A program made the translations under genes and the position numbers. Shown here one piece after another: positions 1 to 11,865 of a DNA stretch of 64,000 nt; the first letter of the stretch is position 1; each line of letters begins with the position of its first letter. Source of the stretch: Zantedeschia hybrid cultivar (lineage: Eukaryota; Streptophyta; Magnoliopsida; Alismatales; Araceae); contig JARZZO010000001.1 in assembly GCA_030544215.1 (NCBI GenBank), forward strand, positions 44,361,098 to 44,425,097. Reading direction: 5' to 3'. The notes beneath the pieces were generated by a model. That model had not been told where the DNA came from, did not search any database, and saw only the letters and a list, made by a program, of their open reading frames with translations.

Positions 1-1
1 T

Positions 2-688
2 TCTTGGGAGCAGCACTTGTCCACAGTGGAGTTTGGTTACAACAACAATTATCATTCTAGTATCGGCATGGCGCCTTATGAGGCATTGTACGGGCGACCG
101 TGTCGATCCCCCGTGAATGGGTCCGAGATTGGCGAGAGGCAGATAGTAGGACCAGAGTTGGTACAACAGTGTGCTGAGGTTGCCAGAGTGGTATAGCAGA
201 GATTGATTGCAGTCCAGAGCAGATAGAAGAGTTATGCAGACACCCGTAGGAGACCACTTGAGTTTGAGGTTGGGGACCACGTGTTTCTCCGAGTCTCACC
301 CTCCAAGGGTGTGATGAGATTCGGGAAGCGAGGTAAGCTGAGTCCGCAATATGTTGGGCCTTTTCCCATTCTTGCTCGAATTGGGGAAACGGCGTATCAG
401 CTAGCCTTGCCGCCTAGTCTTGCAGGGGTACACGATGTGTTCCATGTTTCTTTACTGAGGAGATATGTTCATGATCCATCTCATGTTTTAGATTTTTCAG
501 AATTGGAAATCGCTGAGGACTTGTCCTTTCCAGAGTTTCTAGTACGTATTGAGGATCATAGGGAGCAGGTCCTTCGGAATAAGGTTGTACCTCTGGTTAA
601 GGTGATTTGGCAGTATCGTTACAGGGGCGAGGCAACCTGGGAGCGCGAGGATGAGATGCGGGAGCAGTTTCCCTACCTTTTCTTGTAA
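2..688 (+). pseudogene. Tekay-type chromovirus pol 3' end: integrase C-terminus plus chromodomain
   Basis: This is the end of a Ty3/gypsy polyprotein whose 5' part lies outside the window. Reading from base 2, the frame gives the end of the integrase core (GMAPYEALYGRP), then the GPF-type C-terminal domain (FEVGDHVFLRVSP, LSPQYVGPFPIL, VHDVFHVSLLRR). A chromodomain-like tail follows at about 520-680 (FLVRIEDHRE to WEREDEMR). GPF followed by a chromodomain is the mark of plant chromoviruses, and the wording fits Tekay/Del. The frame has two TAG stops near 195 and 220, the second where the family normally has Gln, so it is dead. From about 281 to the natural TAA at 688 it is open. A PPT and long LTR follow directly. 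Confidence 0.85.
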
Positions 689-764
689 GTTCTCTTGTGA
701 GCTTGTATCTTTATGTTTTGCCCTCGTTAATTGTAGCAGGAAATTTCGGGGACGAAATTCTTTT

Positions 765-777
765 AAGGGAGGGAGAA
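765..777 (+). other. Polypurine tract of the Tekay element
   Basis: A purine-only run (AAGGGAGGGAGAA) ends immediately before the TGTAAGG start of the LTR. It would prime plus-strand DNA synthesis and fixes the LTR start at 778. Confidence 0.75.
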
Positions 778-3475
778 TGTAAGGATTGAGGTTTCGGATC
801 CGGTTATCGGCTCAGTTTTCTGGGTCGGATCCCGTAGTTCATGCCCTGATGGGGCTGGGACTCTGTTATGTTTCGCGTCGAGCTTGCTCGACGCGGTTTA
901 AACGGCGTCCAACAATGTAGACGCGTTTTAGGTTGTGCCACGTGGGCGCCATGTAGACTGTCATTGGGTCGCGAGAGTACGGCCCCGGTCATATCGTCTG
1001 AATGGCGTCTTGGATGGACGACGCCTTTCAGAGTACGATCCTGATTTGTCAGTGTACGGCCCGGTCTTGTCATCTGAAAGACGTCGGGAGTACACGACGC
1101 GTTTTACCCAGCTTCTGGTTGACCCCGCGAACCCTCCTTTCTTTTCCTTATTTTCTCCTTCCTCCTCTCGCTCCTCTCTTCCTCCGGCGACCCGGCGGCG
1201 TTTTTCCCTTTCTCCTCATTTTCCTCCCACCTTTTCCTCTCTTCCTCCACTCAATCGACCTCCTAACTCCTACCACTACCACCATCATCTCCTCTGCGGC
1301 GTTTTTCTCTCCGGACGGCGGCCGACGTCCAGGTGGAGTAATGGCGTCCACGGTGGTACCGGCGGCGGCGTTGGGCGAGGCGGGTTGGCGGCTTGGAGCT
1401 TGGAGGAGTTCAAGTAACTGGTAGGGTGACGATCCCTGTGGTGTTTCAACTTAAAAACCATGTTTTCCCACTTTGAAGCATGATGCGTGTATGGGGTTTT
1501 GGGTAGAATACGCATGTTAAGGGGCTTTCTTGATGATTATGGTGGTTCCTATGAATGTGGATTTGTGGGTTTTCCTGTGATGGATTGGTTTCCCTTTTCA
1601 TTTTCCCCGTTTTGGATATTTTTGGGGCGAATTTGAGGTTAAAGGGGACCCTCGGGTCGAGCTGCAGAAACCTGGTTTCTGGCGCTAAATGACGTCGCGC
1701 TAGGATGACGCCATTTAGAATGGCGACGGGCCAGCACGACGCCATTTAGGCAGAAATTGTCACGACAACGATTTCTGTCAGAGGGGACTTCTGTTGTGAA
1801 TGGCGTCTAAGGACAGCGACGCCTTTTCAAATGGCGGCTTTCCGGGACGACGCGTTTTAGGACATATTCTAAGGCCGAGATTTCATAAACGTTTGTTTCT
1901 TTCCTATTTGATTTGGATCCTGAATTATGTTGTACTTATCCTTTTCTAAAGAAAAAATCCTCTTTTTTATTAGATCTAATTGAGATCATTTTCTTCAATT
2001 GATTGTGTCTTCATACATATTTATACATACCATTTAGAAACTTTTCCTTTCTTTTCAAAAAAAAAAAAGAGTAAAAAAAATGAATTTATGACTAAAAAAT
2101 TCAGGGCAAATTGAACCATTAACTATACTATTAACTTTGAATTAATGAACGATTTTGAAATTTGAAATTGTATTAGGGAAAGAATCTAGGGTTAATGCCA
2201 CAATCAATAAGCTGGACCAACTTTGTAAATATATCTTCAATTTAGAAATTGAAAGATTCAAATTCTAACAATTTGAAATAAAAAAGTCAAACTTGTCGGA
2301 ATTGGTCAAACTATTTTGATCAAAAGTGTATTACAAGGGAATCAATCATTCATATAATTTTTCCATAGAAAGAAAAAAGGGTATGTTGCTGCCGTTTTGA
2401 AAGGAGTAAAATCACCGAAGTAATGTCTAAACCCAACGATTCAACAAAGCAAAGATTAAGGATTCCGGAATAAGGGAATAAGACAGAATCACATTAATTC
2501 ATGCTGTTAACATATCTTCACACTGTTAGATAGTTTGGTTTACTGCATGTTTGAAATCGTACTCGAGGTTAAGGATTTTTATGAGATTGGATTGCACTGT
2601 GTTGTGTTTCGTGCGATTGTGGACCTAGAGCGACAGTTGTAGCGCTTGCCACCCTGTGTCGGTGTGGGAGGGACACAACGCCGGTGTGGGAGTGGTGGGG
2701 TGACGCCTAGAGAGAGGGTCACCTGGTGTACCCCGGGGTTAGCTAGTACCGGTGTTGGAGTGGTACCTGTGGAGTGTCACTCGTACTGAGGGAAGGAGTA
2801 ACCACTTTAACCAGTTGGGCCGGAGTAGCTAACGTGCTATCCGAGGGGTTACTGTTTGGTCTCAGCGGGTCGGTGTTTCCCACATTTGGTTGTGTGGTTA
2901 ACGTGTTTTGCCGAGACGTTGGTTGTAGGTTCCCTGGTAGAATGGTTTCTGAGATATGCATGTTACATTTTGAATACACGTTGTTTATATCGAGAATTAG
3001 GAGTAGTAATTACTGCTTTACTTGCTTACTTTACCTTTATCTATGCTACTGCTCTTGTGAGTGCGTGAGTGGGCGGTGGGGATCGAAGGATCCCTACTGA
3101 GTCTTTTCGTTGAGACTCACCCCTGCGGCTTTCAGGTGATAGTTCCAAGCAGGCTTAGCGAGGAGAGTGCTGTTTAGAGTTACGCGCCAACTGTTGTTGC
3201 TCCGGGGTATGCCCCGACGTAGTTGTTATTTTATTTCTGGCCTGTACGCTTAATTATTTCTTTTCTGTTGGAGTATGTAATTATTTGCTGTGTCCAGTCG
3301 CATTGTAATAACTTTTAATTCTTGCACTTCCTTTTCAATTCAATGCGATGTGAATGCTTAGCTTAGTTAATTATTTATTTCCCAGACTTATCTAGATCCT
3401 GGTTTGGTTCCAAAATAATGATTCGGTACTCATTTAGTAATCGGATCCCTTATTATAGGGTGACGGATCGTTACA
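778..3475 (+). mobile_element. 3' LTR of the Tekay chromovirus
   Basis: The LTR runs from TGTAAGGATTGAGG to GGATCGTTACA, 2,698 bp. The same ends, reversed, bound the solo LTR at 11866-13408. It is about 1.15 kb longer than that solo copy. The extra DNA is a CT-rich leader-like stretch (about 1110-1680) and an AT-rich stretch (about 1861-2484), either family variation or insertions. Eight hairpins of the GGCGTC/GACGC type sit at about 874-895, 899-930, 998-1031, 1074-1107, 1685-1718, 1718-1749, 1797-1829 and 1830-1860. Short open frames here (for example 935-1417) look accidental. Confidence 0.85.
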
Positions 3476-5534
3476 TCTCAAGTGCTTAGTGATGCATTTC
3501 ACTCCTGTATCCTTTAAGGAACCTTTTTCCCTAAAGGAATAAATTACATGTCTCAACAATTGAGACTTATTATGAAATTTATGCCAAACATTTTTACATA
3601 CAGGTCAATATAATATCTTTACCGATCTATCTTAATAGATTCGTATTTCCAATACGTGGGATATTATAACTAAACTTATTATAGAGGAAAACATGGTTAA
3701 TAATGCTTTCACTGATAGTGACATCTTGATGTCATTCTTAATGATTTTGATGTTATTATCACAAAGCATTACTAAAACGACCGTACTCCCACTGTCCTTT
3801 CTGAACATACACAAAATCCATGATCATTCTTAATGATCACGTAGTATTTGACCATTAAGTCAAAACTTTTATTACAACTTAGGAAGCTTCAGTTTGATAC
3901 AAAATGATCTTTGAAATCATAATTTGCTTCCTGGACATTCTAAAAGCTTTAAAGGTGTATCATATACATCTTTATCTCAATCACATTGAGAGAACATTTT
4001 TAATATCCAACTATCATCATCCTATCATAATAATAGGCAGTATTGGCAAGTAGAATTCTAATAAACTTATCAATCTCAAAGTTGTAATGACAGAGAGCAG
4101 TATTATCATAGATTTTAGATCATAATCTATTTTTGAGCTCCTCTCATCTTGCTAAATCAGATATGTCAAACATATCATTTTAGTCACTGAGAGAATCTCA
4201 AAAAATCTATGACAAAAAATCTATGAAGCTCTCTGATGTGTGTTATGAGTGGTTCCAAACAACTTAAAGATTATCTAATAATCTTATGTTGATTTGTGAA
4301 TCTAGAACATCTTCTAGTTTTATCAGCTCCCACTGTCTTCTCTGAGGACATATTCATCTTCATAGAAGACAGCTTTTAAGACGATAATTATTTCATTATC
4401 GTCTGGCCAATAAATATAATGTCCAAACTCTTTAGACATTTCACAAATTCATATCACGGTATAACTTAACTTTAAAATCAGGTTTGTTCATAATTCACAT
4501 CTCATATGAATTATTTGATTTCCATATCTTATATGGACACACACACTGACTTATTTGGAACAATCTGTAAAGTATGGACATCTAATGTTCATACTCATGT
4601 TCAAAATGATATAAGAATTAGGCAAAACTTATTATGCATTGCACCATATCTTAATAAGGTGCAATTCCTCATTCTATCATATTACTATGATGTATAATGA
4701 GGATCAATTGAGCGAGGATACAATTATCCTTTTAATGATTTATGTGAATCATATGCTAAAGTATTAGTTCTTTGATCAAATAAAAAATTCTAACACTTTA
4801 TATTGATCTTATATCTTAATCTCTCAGATACATTCGACCTGTACTACATTAAGTACATACAACCAAATCATTCCAAGAGTAAACTATAAGGTAAGAAAAT
4901 GGGAGTGATTATTTTTGGCCTTAAGAGGATATTGAGCTGTTTACATCAGTATGTATCAGCATGAATAATTCCTTATTGTACAAACCTGTGTACAATACCA
5001 TAGATAATCAGGATTCATACAGTTCATTTCTATAGGAGACCTGTGAACATTCATCACATGAAATGTCACATCAAGAATCTATAGTGCATTGACTGATTCG
5101 ATCAACTATTATTCTTTCTCAATCAATGTTATTCTTGATATCTTATACAACTAAATAACAATTATTCAGTTTCATATTTGACTCCTATAGATATACAAAA
5201 ATTTACTATCTGATAGTAACCTATGAATATCATGAATAATTGTTGAGTCTAACTCAACACTTACATTTTTTCAATTTCCTTTTGCTTGTCTAAGTCTGCA
5301 TACCATCACAGTTCTGAGAACCATTTTCAATATCTCATATTGGAGACGCTAATTCTCCAATAGACATGCAAAAGTTGATAATAAGAATATCTGAAACTTC
5401 TTTCAATTTTCATATTCGTTTAGCCTTTATCAATATTCTCATATTGGTCGCAGTGAGAGAACTGCTACTTCTCTATCTCAACTGACCTTCCTACATCCTT
5501 TCAGGTGTAGATTCGATCGTTTAAAATCTTACCA

Positions 5535-5695
5535 CTTGCCTTTCTCAAAGGCACATCATAAATATCTCTTGATCTTGGTCTATCCAAATAAGAGATTTCA
5601 TGACAATGATTGCCTTTCAAAAAGGCATACCATGAGTACCTCTTCACTTTGGTCTATCCAAGTAAGAGGATTCATGATACCTGATTAAGAGAGTG
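5535..5695. repeat. Imperfect tandem pair of about 75 bp inside copia A
   Basis: Two adjacent units share TTGCCTTTC, an AAGGCA hairpin partner, TTGGTCTATCCAA and a closing TTCATGA. Each can fold on itself. They lie where decayed gag is expected. Confidence 0.55.
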
Positions 5696-5978
5696 ACTTT
5701 CACTTACCCCTAAAGATATTCTTTAGAGTTTTCTAGTCAATCTAAGTATGATAAGTATTGACATCCAATATGCCAACATCTCGAATAGACGATATTTTAG
5801 TGAACGAAGGAAATAATGTGATTTAAGCAGATAGTTCTGATAATTCAATTATAGTCTTTTATCTTGAATTATTTCCCACTATTTTTCAACGGATTGTATA
5901 ACCTTCAGGTATACAGAATGGAAGACTCCGACGGTCTTCTAGTAAGGATCAGAATCTCTAAGAATCACAGTATGACCT

Positions 5979-6272
5979 CAGGTAAACACATAGTATCATA
6001 CCATTATTTTAGAGCAACCATCTCATGGTAATTGCAACTCCTTGCAATATCCGATCTTTTTTCGGCTCTCAGGTCTTTAATGGTCCCGAGTAAACACAGT
6101 AGACCATTATTCCTGGTCTAAGCTTTACCATCAATACGTGACATTAGAGTAAGAATGCAGCTCCCGGGTAAACGCGAGGATAGCTACACCGTTCCTCTAT
6201 TCCAATTTCAAGGCATCAAGATGCTATAGTTAATAGTCCTTCCATCAGATGGTGGCAGATCTCGGATAAACA
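5979..6272 (-). repeat. Periodic leader repeats of copia A
   Basis: Four copies of a GGTAAACAC-type motif start near 5979, 6087, 6165 and 6261, so the spacings are about 108, 78 and 96 bp. Copies B and D show the same four units at nearly the same spacings. Confidence 0.7.
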
Positions 6273-6556
6273 CATCACTAAATCAAGTTCTAAGAACTAT
6301 ATTGATGGAGAGCCACGCGGTGCATTCTCAATGACTCGCGCTTTGGCCTCATCCTAGGTGATAGTTTATGTTAAGTTGGTCTCATCCTAGGTGATAGTTT
6401 ATAAATATATCGTATATATTTAACTATACCTAGATATTAGCAATCGATTCATAATAAAAAACTAAAAAGCCATCAACCATACATGTTCGTTATGTGGTCA
6501 TGGACAGCACGGTGATTAACTGGAGTCAAACAATTAATCACCAAAACTATATAACA

Positions 6557-6591
6557 TTTAGGGTTTAGGGTTTAGGGTTTAGGGTTTAGGG
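6557..6591 (+). repeat. Interstitial telomeric repeat (TTTAGGG x5)
   Basis: Five perfect TTTAGGG units, the plant-type telomere repeat, sit in the copia A leader. The matching position in copia B (about 34440) has ordinary sequence, so the array was added to this copy. Confidence 0.95.
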
Positions 6592-7199
6592 TAGATGCAA
6601 ACACATAGCCACTGGTGATCTCATCTCCTGTTGCCTTCCTGATTGTATTTGTAGATCATCCTCGCCTCTCTTCGGCCGGCGCGATCAATTACAAATATAA
6701 AACAGAATTAGAAACATTTTCAAATACAAATTAATTGTAAGAGAAAGCCTTATGGCCGAGTACAATAACAGAGGGAGATAGAATTACAATGGAATGAGAG
6801 AGAGAGGGAGGCACGCATGCCTCATTAATTAACACTTAATTAATGTACATCACATTCTATAACAATCTACATAATCACACATTATCACATGATATGAAAG
6901 TTAACTAAGTACATGTCCATGACCACCACAAATTTTAACCATCCACACATGATAAAACACATCACATGAAGGCTAAAATTTTGAAAATATAATAATTTTG
7001 ATTTTTCTAAAACCTGGGTACCAATCAAAATTGGATAATTCGAATTTCGAAAATCATATTTTCTAACATACATTTTAATCTAATTTAAAGCATTAAACAC
7101 ATCAACATGTGTACACAAAGCTAAAATTAAAATTCTAAAATATTCCATGCAGCATTTAGAACAATTCTAAATTAATTAATTAATCTAACACTTAAATTA

Positions 7200-8000
7200 A
7201 ATATTTAAATCACATTAATAACAATTATTAATGCGAAACAATCTAACATTTAGATAAAACTAAAATTCCTTAACAACCAATTGTTAAGAACCTCTTTTAT
7301 TAAAAGACATTTCTTAATAACAATTATTAAGAAAAGTTAATTAGAACATTTCTAATTAAAATAGTCTAACAATTATACTTAATTAATCTCTTAATAACAT
7401 TTATTAAAAGATCAATTTCAAGTAGATTAGATCAATAAAACAATAATTAAGGGATACATGAGTAAATTGATTAATCATCTTAATAACTATTATTATGACT
7501 TAATTAGTCCTTAATAACTTTTATTAAGGTTTATTACTCAAGAATTAACTTAATTATAACTATTATAATTAGTTAATTAATCACTTAACAACTATTATTA
7601 AGTGTCCCTAAATTACTATAATAATTCTCTAACAACAATTGCTAAGAAATTATTATTATTTATTCAGTTAATTAAAATAAAATTAACAACATTTGTTAAT
7701 TAATTTTAGAACCATAATATTGATATAATCACTTAAATAATTAACAACATTTGTTAATTAGTTACAAGATCATAATTAATTAATTAAGATCCCATTTTAA
7801 ATGAATAACAACATTTGTTAATTATAAATTAAGATCACATCTTAACATATAAATTAACAACACTTGTCATTAAATATTTAGATCATATCTAAATTAAAAC
7901 CCCTTTATTACTAAATTAATAGTAATCAAGATAAAAGATCATATCTTAATAAATTAGTAACAACACTTGTTAATTAATAAATTAAGAGCATGTCTTAATA
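7200..8000. repeat. AT-rich hairpin array in the copia A leader
   Basis: Many short inverted repeats of the form TTAACAAC-ATT-TGTTAA recur about every 40-60 bp, for example near 7682, 7741, 7805 and 7965. No coding signal is seen. Confidence 0.65.
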
Positions 8001-8025
8001 AATTAACCTTTCATTAAGACATGAT

Positions 8026-9387
8026 TGTAGACACGTTAATTTTGACATCATTTCGATTAAATTTCATATCATATAATAATGCCTCAGAATGGTCTGATAT
8101 TTAATCATTGATTAATTTTTATTGATCTTTTTAAGTTAATTATCTAAATAGTGTCGGGTCAAACAAACATGATTTAAGTTAACTAATTAAATTGATTTTA
8201 ACTCAAATTTTAGTTAAAATATGAAGAAGTCTAAAAGACGTCGACATATGTAGACGCCATTTAGAGTTTATTCTTATTTTAATGTTTAAATTTGAATTTT
8301 AATCAGTAGATTAATTAGCTAAAAGACGTCTGCATGGAACGACGCCATTTAGGTTTTCTAAGTTGTTTCTACCTCTCTTCCGGATGTTTATCATTATCTT
8401 AATTAGTGTAAAAGGCGTCTCCGTATAACGATGCGTTTTATCTAATTACAGATAAAGATAAATCTTTCTGAATGTTTATCTTTATCTTAATCAATCTGAA
8501 AGGCGTCTTCCATGGGTGACGCGTTTTAGATAATTATAGATAAAGATGAATTAATCTATATTTATCTGTTAGTTAAGCTGGATAAATCTAAAAATTTCTC
8601 CATGTAAATCCGCGGATGCAAAGAAGTCTATAAATACCCTGCCTCTTGAATGAGTGACAGAGAGAGTGATGTTGAGTGATAATTAGTAATTATTTTGGTA
8701 GCGATTGGAGCAAAGAAGCTTGAGGACATCCGAACGCCGAAGCGCTGCTACTTCAAGGAGTCGTCATCCTTCTTCATCCGTCCAAGATCCATTGAAGACC
8801 AAGGCTTCCAGGGGCCATCCAGCATTAGCTTTCAATTCATTTCTGCATATTTCTCACATTTTCATCCCATTAGTTTCACATTCTTCATCACATCACTCCA
8901 TACAACACACACAATACTAGCATCATTTTCCAAACCTATTTGTTAAAGGGGTTTAAAGACCATCCCAGCAAGTGAGTTTACCTGTTTAGTTGCATGTTTA
9001 AAGTTTTCTCTGGAATGGATACTACTTCCTAAGTTCTCATCATTGTTCTTTATTTCTTTCTACTTCTTGCAAGGTGCAAAGGAGAATCAAAGGGAGGGAA
9101 TCAACAGCGAACAACAAGGAATTTGGACGATCCTCAAAACTCAACAGCAGCTAAAGCAAGAACAAAGACAAGAAATGACTCTCTTTCTTCAGCCGGCTGA
9201 AGGAGGGGAACCAAGAACTTAACATCTCCCACATCCAAACAGGTAGGCGATCAAATCTTCTTTTAAAACTTTTTAGTCAAAAGTTTCTGGCGATCACATC
9301 ACTTAGTTTTTTTTTAATAGGTTTATTTTGCTCTTAAACAACATAGTTTTTTTTATGATAATCACACACCCATTTTAAGTACTTACA
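8026..9387 (+). repeat. 5' LTR of Tat copy 1
   Basis: It runs from TGTAGACACG to AAGTACTTACA. A TATAAATA box lies at 8629-8636 and transcription probably starts near 8660. Four GGCGTC/GACGC hairpins lie at about 8230-8265, 8319-8352, 8408-8440 and 8495-8530, spaced about 85-90 bp upstream of the TATA box. The open frame near 8695-8946 is LTR sequence shared with 26420-26671, not a gene. Confidence 0.92.
8629..8636 (+). promoter_or_regulatory. TATA box of the Tat 5' LTR
   Basis: TATAAATA is conserved at 26354-26361 (3' LTR) and 38559-38566 (copy 2). Confidence 0.7.
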
Positions 9388-9394
9388 GTTTTTT

Positions 9395-9412
9395 TGGCGA
9401 TCACGGTGGGAC
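9395..9412 (+). other. Primer binding site of Tat copy 1 (probably tRNA-Arg)
   Basis: TGGCGATCACGGTGGGAC starts 8 bases after the LTR. From memory it is the near-complement of the 3' end of a plant tRNA-Arg, with about one mismatch. Ogre/Tat elements are known to use tRNA-Arg. Copy 2 has almost the same site at 39306-39323. Confidence 0.7.
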
Positions 9413-10411
9413 TTGATCTCGTCATCTTTTAATTCTTTGTTCTTGTTGTTATCAATCGGGCACCCACGGTGCACCGCTTGTGTCTCTCAACACGCCCTCA
9501 CCAATTGGTGAGTTTTTAGCTTAGTTGATTTCCTACGTGCACCATGTGCACACCCCTGCGGCAAGATCCTGCCCTCCCCGTTGATTAGTTGAAAAGTTGT
9601 TTTTGTGATAAAGATTGTGTGATTGATTGGCATTCTAGTTGTTTATTTGATAAATCATCCTGTTAAAATTTAAAACAAAAAAAAACTTTGCATGAGCTGA
9701 TTATTTATCGTTTTTATCTTGTTTTGAAGAGGAATCGATCCATAAATTCCTCCTAAAAAACTGCATCTGCGACTTGAAAAGCGTCCAGGAGCAGCGACGC
9801 ATTTCAAACTGCGTCGCCCAACCCAGACGCCTTTCAGTCTCATTTTTCTGCTGTCTGCTGCCTGAGCTTCTGCGAAAACATAAGATTTTGTTTGAATAGC
9901 GTCGACCAACGGCGACGCGATTCAGGTAGTTTCTTGTTTCTTCTTCAGTTCTCAGATTTTGTGATCTGTGTGCTATTACCCATTATGTATTAAGCATTAG
10001 AGGCCATCCAGGCTACAGGTCATACGCATTGAGGCTAACACCCTCCTCTTCTTAGGAACACTCTTCTTGACGTCTTTAACTCTCTCTGATTGGGTTGGTC
10101 CCTCGATCAGACTAGAGTAGTTGGCATTAAAGACCTCCTTAAGTCCCAAAAATCAAGGTATTCCTCCTTGATCATCGGGCTGGTTGTACCAATTGAAGTC
10201 CCGGTTAGATTTCCATAACGTTGCGAGAGAAAACCATAGAATACAACGGTGGACATTAAACTGAAACTAGGATTCTATCTCTTGAGCGAATTTGTGATTT
10301 AATTAAATCCAAATAACCCAACAAGGAATCCTAAAATCACGTTAAACATCCACTTGTTTGTTTAATCTATGTACAACTTGTTTGCCAATCTCTGAAGAAA
10401 AATCTAACATC
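9413..10411 (+). other. Untranslated leader of Tat copy 1
   Basis: About 1 kb without a credible ORF. It holds several short palindromes right after the PBS (9459-9570), including CTCACCAATTGGTGAG at 9497-9512. Three GGCGTC/GACGC hairpins lie at about 9775-9808, 9809-9838 and 9890-9925. Confidence 0.7.
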
Positions 10412-11865
10412 ATGCTGCTTCAAACAGGCAGGGACTTGAGCATTTCTCCATATGCCATTGTCAACTACGAGGGAGATGCTAATGCCCCTCGCGATTCTGA
10501 TTACCATTTCGAGAGCGAGAGAGATGTTGATGCCTCCCGTAATTCTATTCCTTTTCCAGTTCGGTATGAGGGGAATGTCCCAACCCCTCTTTATCATCCT
10601 CATGAGCAATATTCTGATCCTCCCCCGCATGTGCATACGGTTCCTAAGCCTATCTGCGAGGGAGACATGAACTAGAATGATCCCTCATCTTATGATCCCT
10701 CGGATCTTGTAAATGCTTTAGGAGTTCTTGCCTCCCATCTGGACTCTCAACAGTTCGAGGCGATCCAGTCCATTCTAAAGGGGAAGACGCCTGTGCAGTC
10801 TGTCGAGCCGAACCCTACAGCTCCCCTTGCCATCCCTCAACAACCTCTTCATCATTTTCCCTTCATTCATCAGGCAATGGAAGGCCTCCATGTCTCAACT
10901 TCTCGGCTAGCTGGGCCGCAACTTTCCTCTTCTAGGCAACCGGCCAGACCGCTGACGCCCGCTTATCAAAATGCCCTCGGGCATGGCGGAAGCTCTGCCG
11001 GACCTCCTCTTTATTGTCTTCCTTGTCCTACGTACTCCAGGCAACATGCCTATCAAGTACCTCCACCTCCCTCTCCTCCCCAGGCTGATCCGACCACGCA
11101 AGCGTTGCTGGCAAAGATGGAGCGCATGGATGAACAATTCAACAACCTCTAGAAGATGATGGGGGTCAAAGCTACACCAGGGATTAATTTACCAAGTCTG
11201 CCAGTGTTCCACCTACCTCCCTCTGAGATGCCAGTATACCGAAAGTATAATGGTATTGGTAACCCCTTCACCCACTTGAAGGAGTTCATGTACGAGTCAT
11301 AGCAAAACGACAAGAGGTCGTTGACCTTTTTGTTCAGGAGATCTTTAGAGGGACCAGCCCTCGAGTGGTTCTTTTCCTTGGAACCCTCTGAAGTAGAGGA
11401 CTATGGTATCGTCTCCCGAAAATTCATTCAACGATACCAGGACAGAGTTGCCCCCTCCCTGTCCATTACTGACCTAATCGCAAAGAAGATGAAGCCCGAT
11501 GAGGAGTTCGTCAGTTTTGCCGACAGATGGAGGGGCTTGGTCGAGAAAGTAAAAAATCACTTGTCTGAGTCGGAGCAAGTAAAGATGCTCATTTCCAACG
11601 CTACGCCTCAGTTCAAACTAGTCCTCTCCCTGAACAATCTGACCAGCATGGCAGAGCTCTATGAAAGAGCGCGGTACTGTCAGAATGCCTTCAAGGACAC
11701 TACGTTCTCTAGCGTCTTTGATCCTCACAGACCTAGCAGGCCTCCACCTCGGAAACCTGCGGTGCCAAATTCCCCCAGTACAGGTCCGACTACCGAGGGC
11801 ACGCTCTCTCATGAGCAAGTTAGCAGTATGAACAACAACTCGCCCTAGTTTGTGAGGAGTCAACA
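10412..11865 (+). pseudogene. gag: Tat copy 1 gag, N-terminal part
   Basis: Gag would form the virus-like particle that packages element RNA. The chosen ATG at 10412 gives MLLQTGRDLS, matching copy 2 at 40302. An acidic/Pro-rich N-terminus leads to a capsid-like region (about 11200-11700) with FRRSLEGPALEWF, FIQRYQDRV and FADRWRGLV, the usual retrotransposon gag pattern. In-frame TAG stops at about 10674, 11150 and 11300 all stand where Gln is expected; copy 2 has CAA at the first. After the capsid region the gene is cut at 11865 by a Tekay solo LTR and resumes at 13409. Confidence 0.85.

Larger units (their letters stand above)
3476..8025 (-). mobile_element. Copia A: decayed Ty1/copia remnant (gag/pol side and leader), minus strand
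   Basis: On the minus strand, bases 5795 downwards align with the gag start of copies B and D: the start codon is now ATA, followed by a GGCATATTGGATG block matching the ILDAN region, then a block matching the DWLRNLKI region (about 5755-5715). From there to 3476 the sequence is so decayed that no domain can be read; it is AT-rich with many short inverted repeats. Bases 5796-8025 are the leader, with the same periodic GGTAAACAC repeats as copia B (5979-6270) and an AT-rich hairpin array. The leader ends abruptly at the 5' LTR of Tat copy 1; its GC-rich part, PBS and LTR are missing here. Confidence 0.6.

Noticed and set aside
935..1424. Overlapping ORFs in the Tekay LTR
   Set aside because: CT-rich LTR sequence, low complexity, not shared with the solo LTR.
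3632..3814. Short minus-strand ORF in copia A
   Set aside because: AT-rich decayed DNA with inverted repeats; no copia motif.
6557..6591. Chromosome end
   Set aside because: Only 35 bp of TTTAGGG, with retrotransposon sequence continuing on both sides.
8695..8946. Small gene with a near-identical copy at 26420-26671
   Set aside because: Both lie inside the paired LTRs just after the TATA box; the identity is LTR identity.
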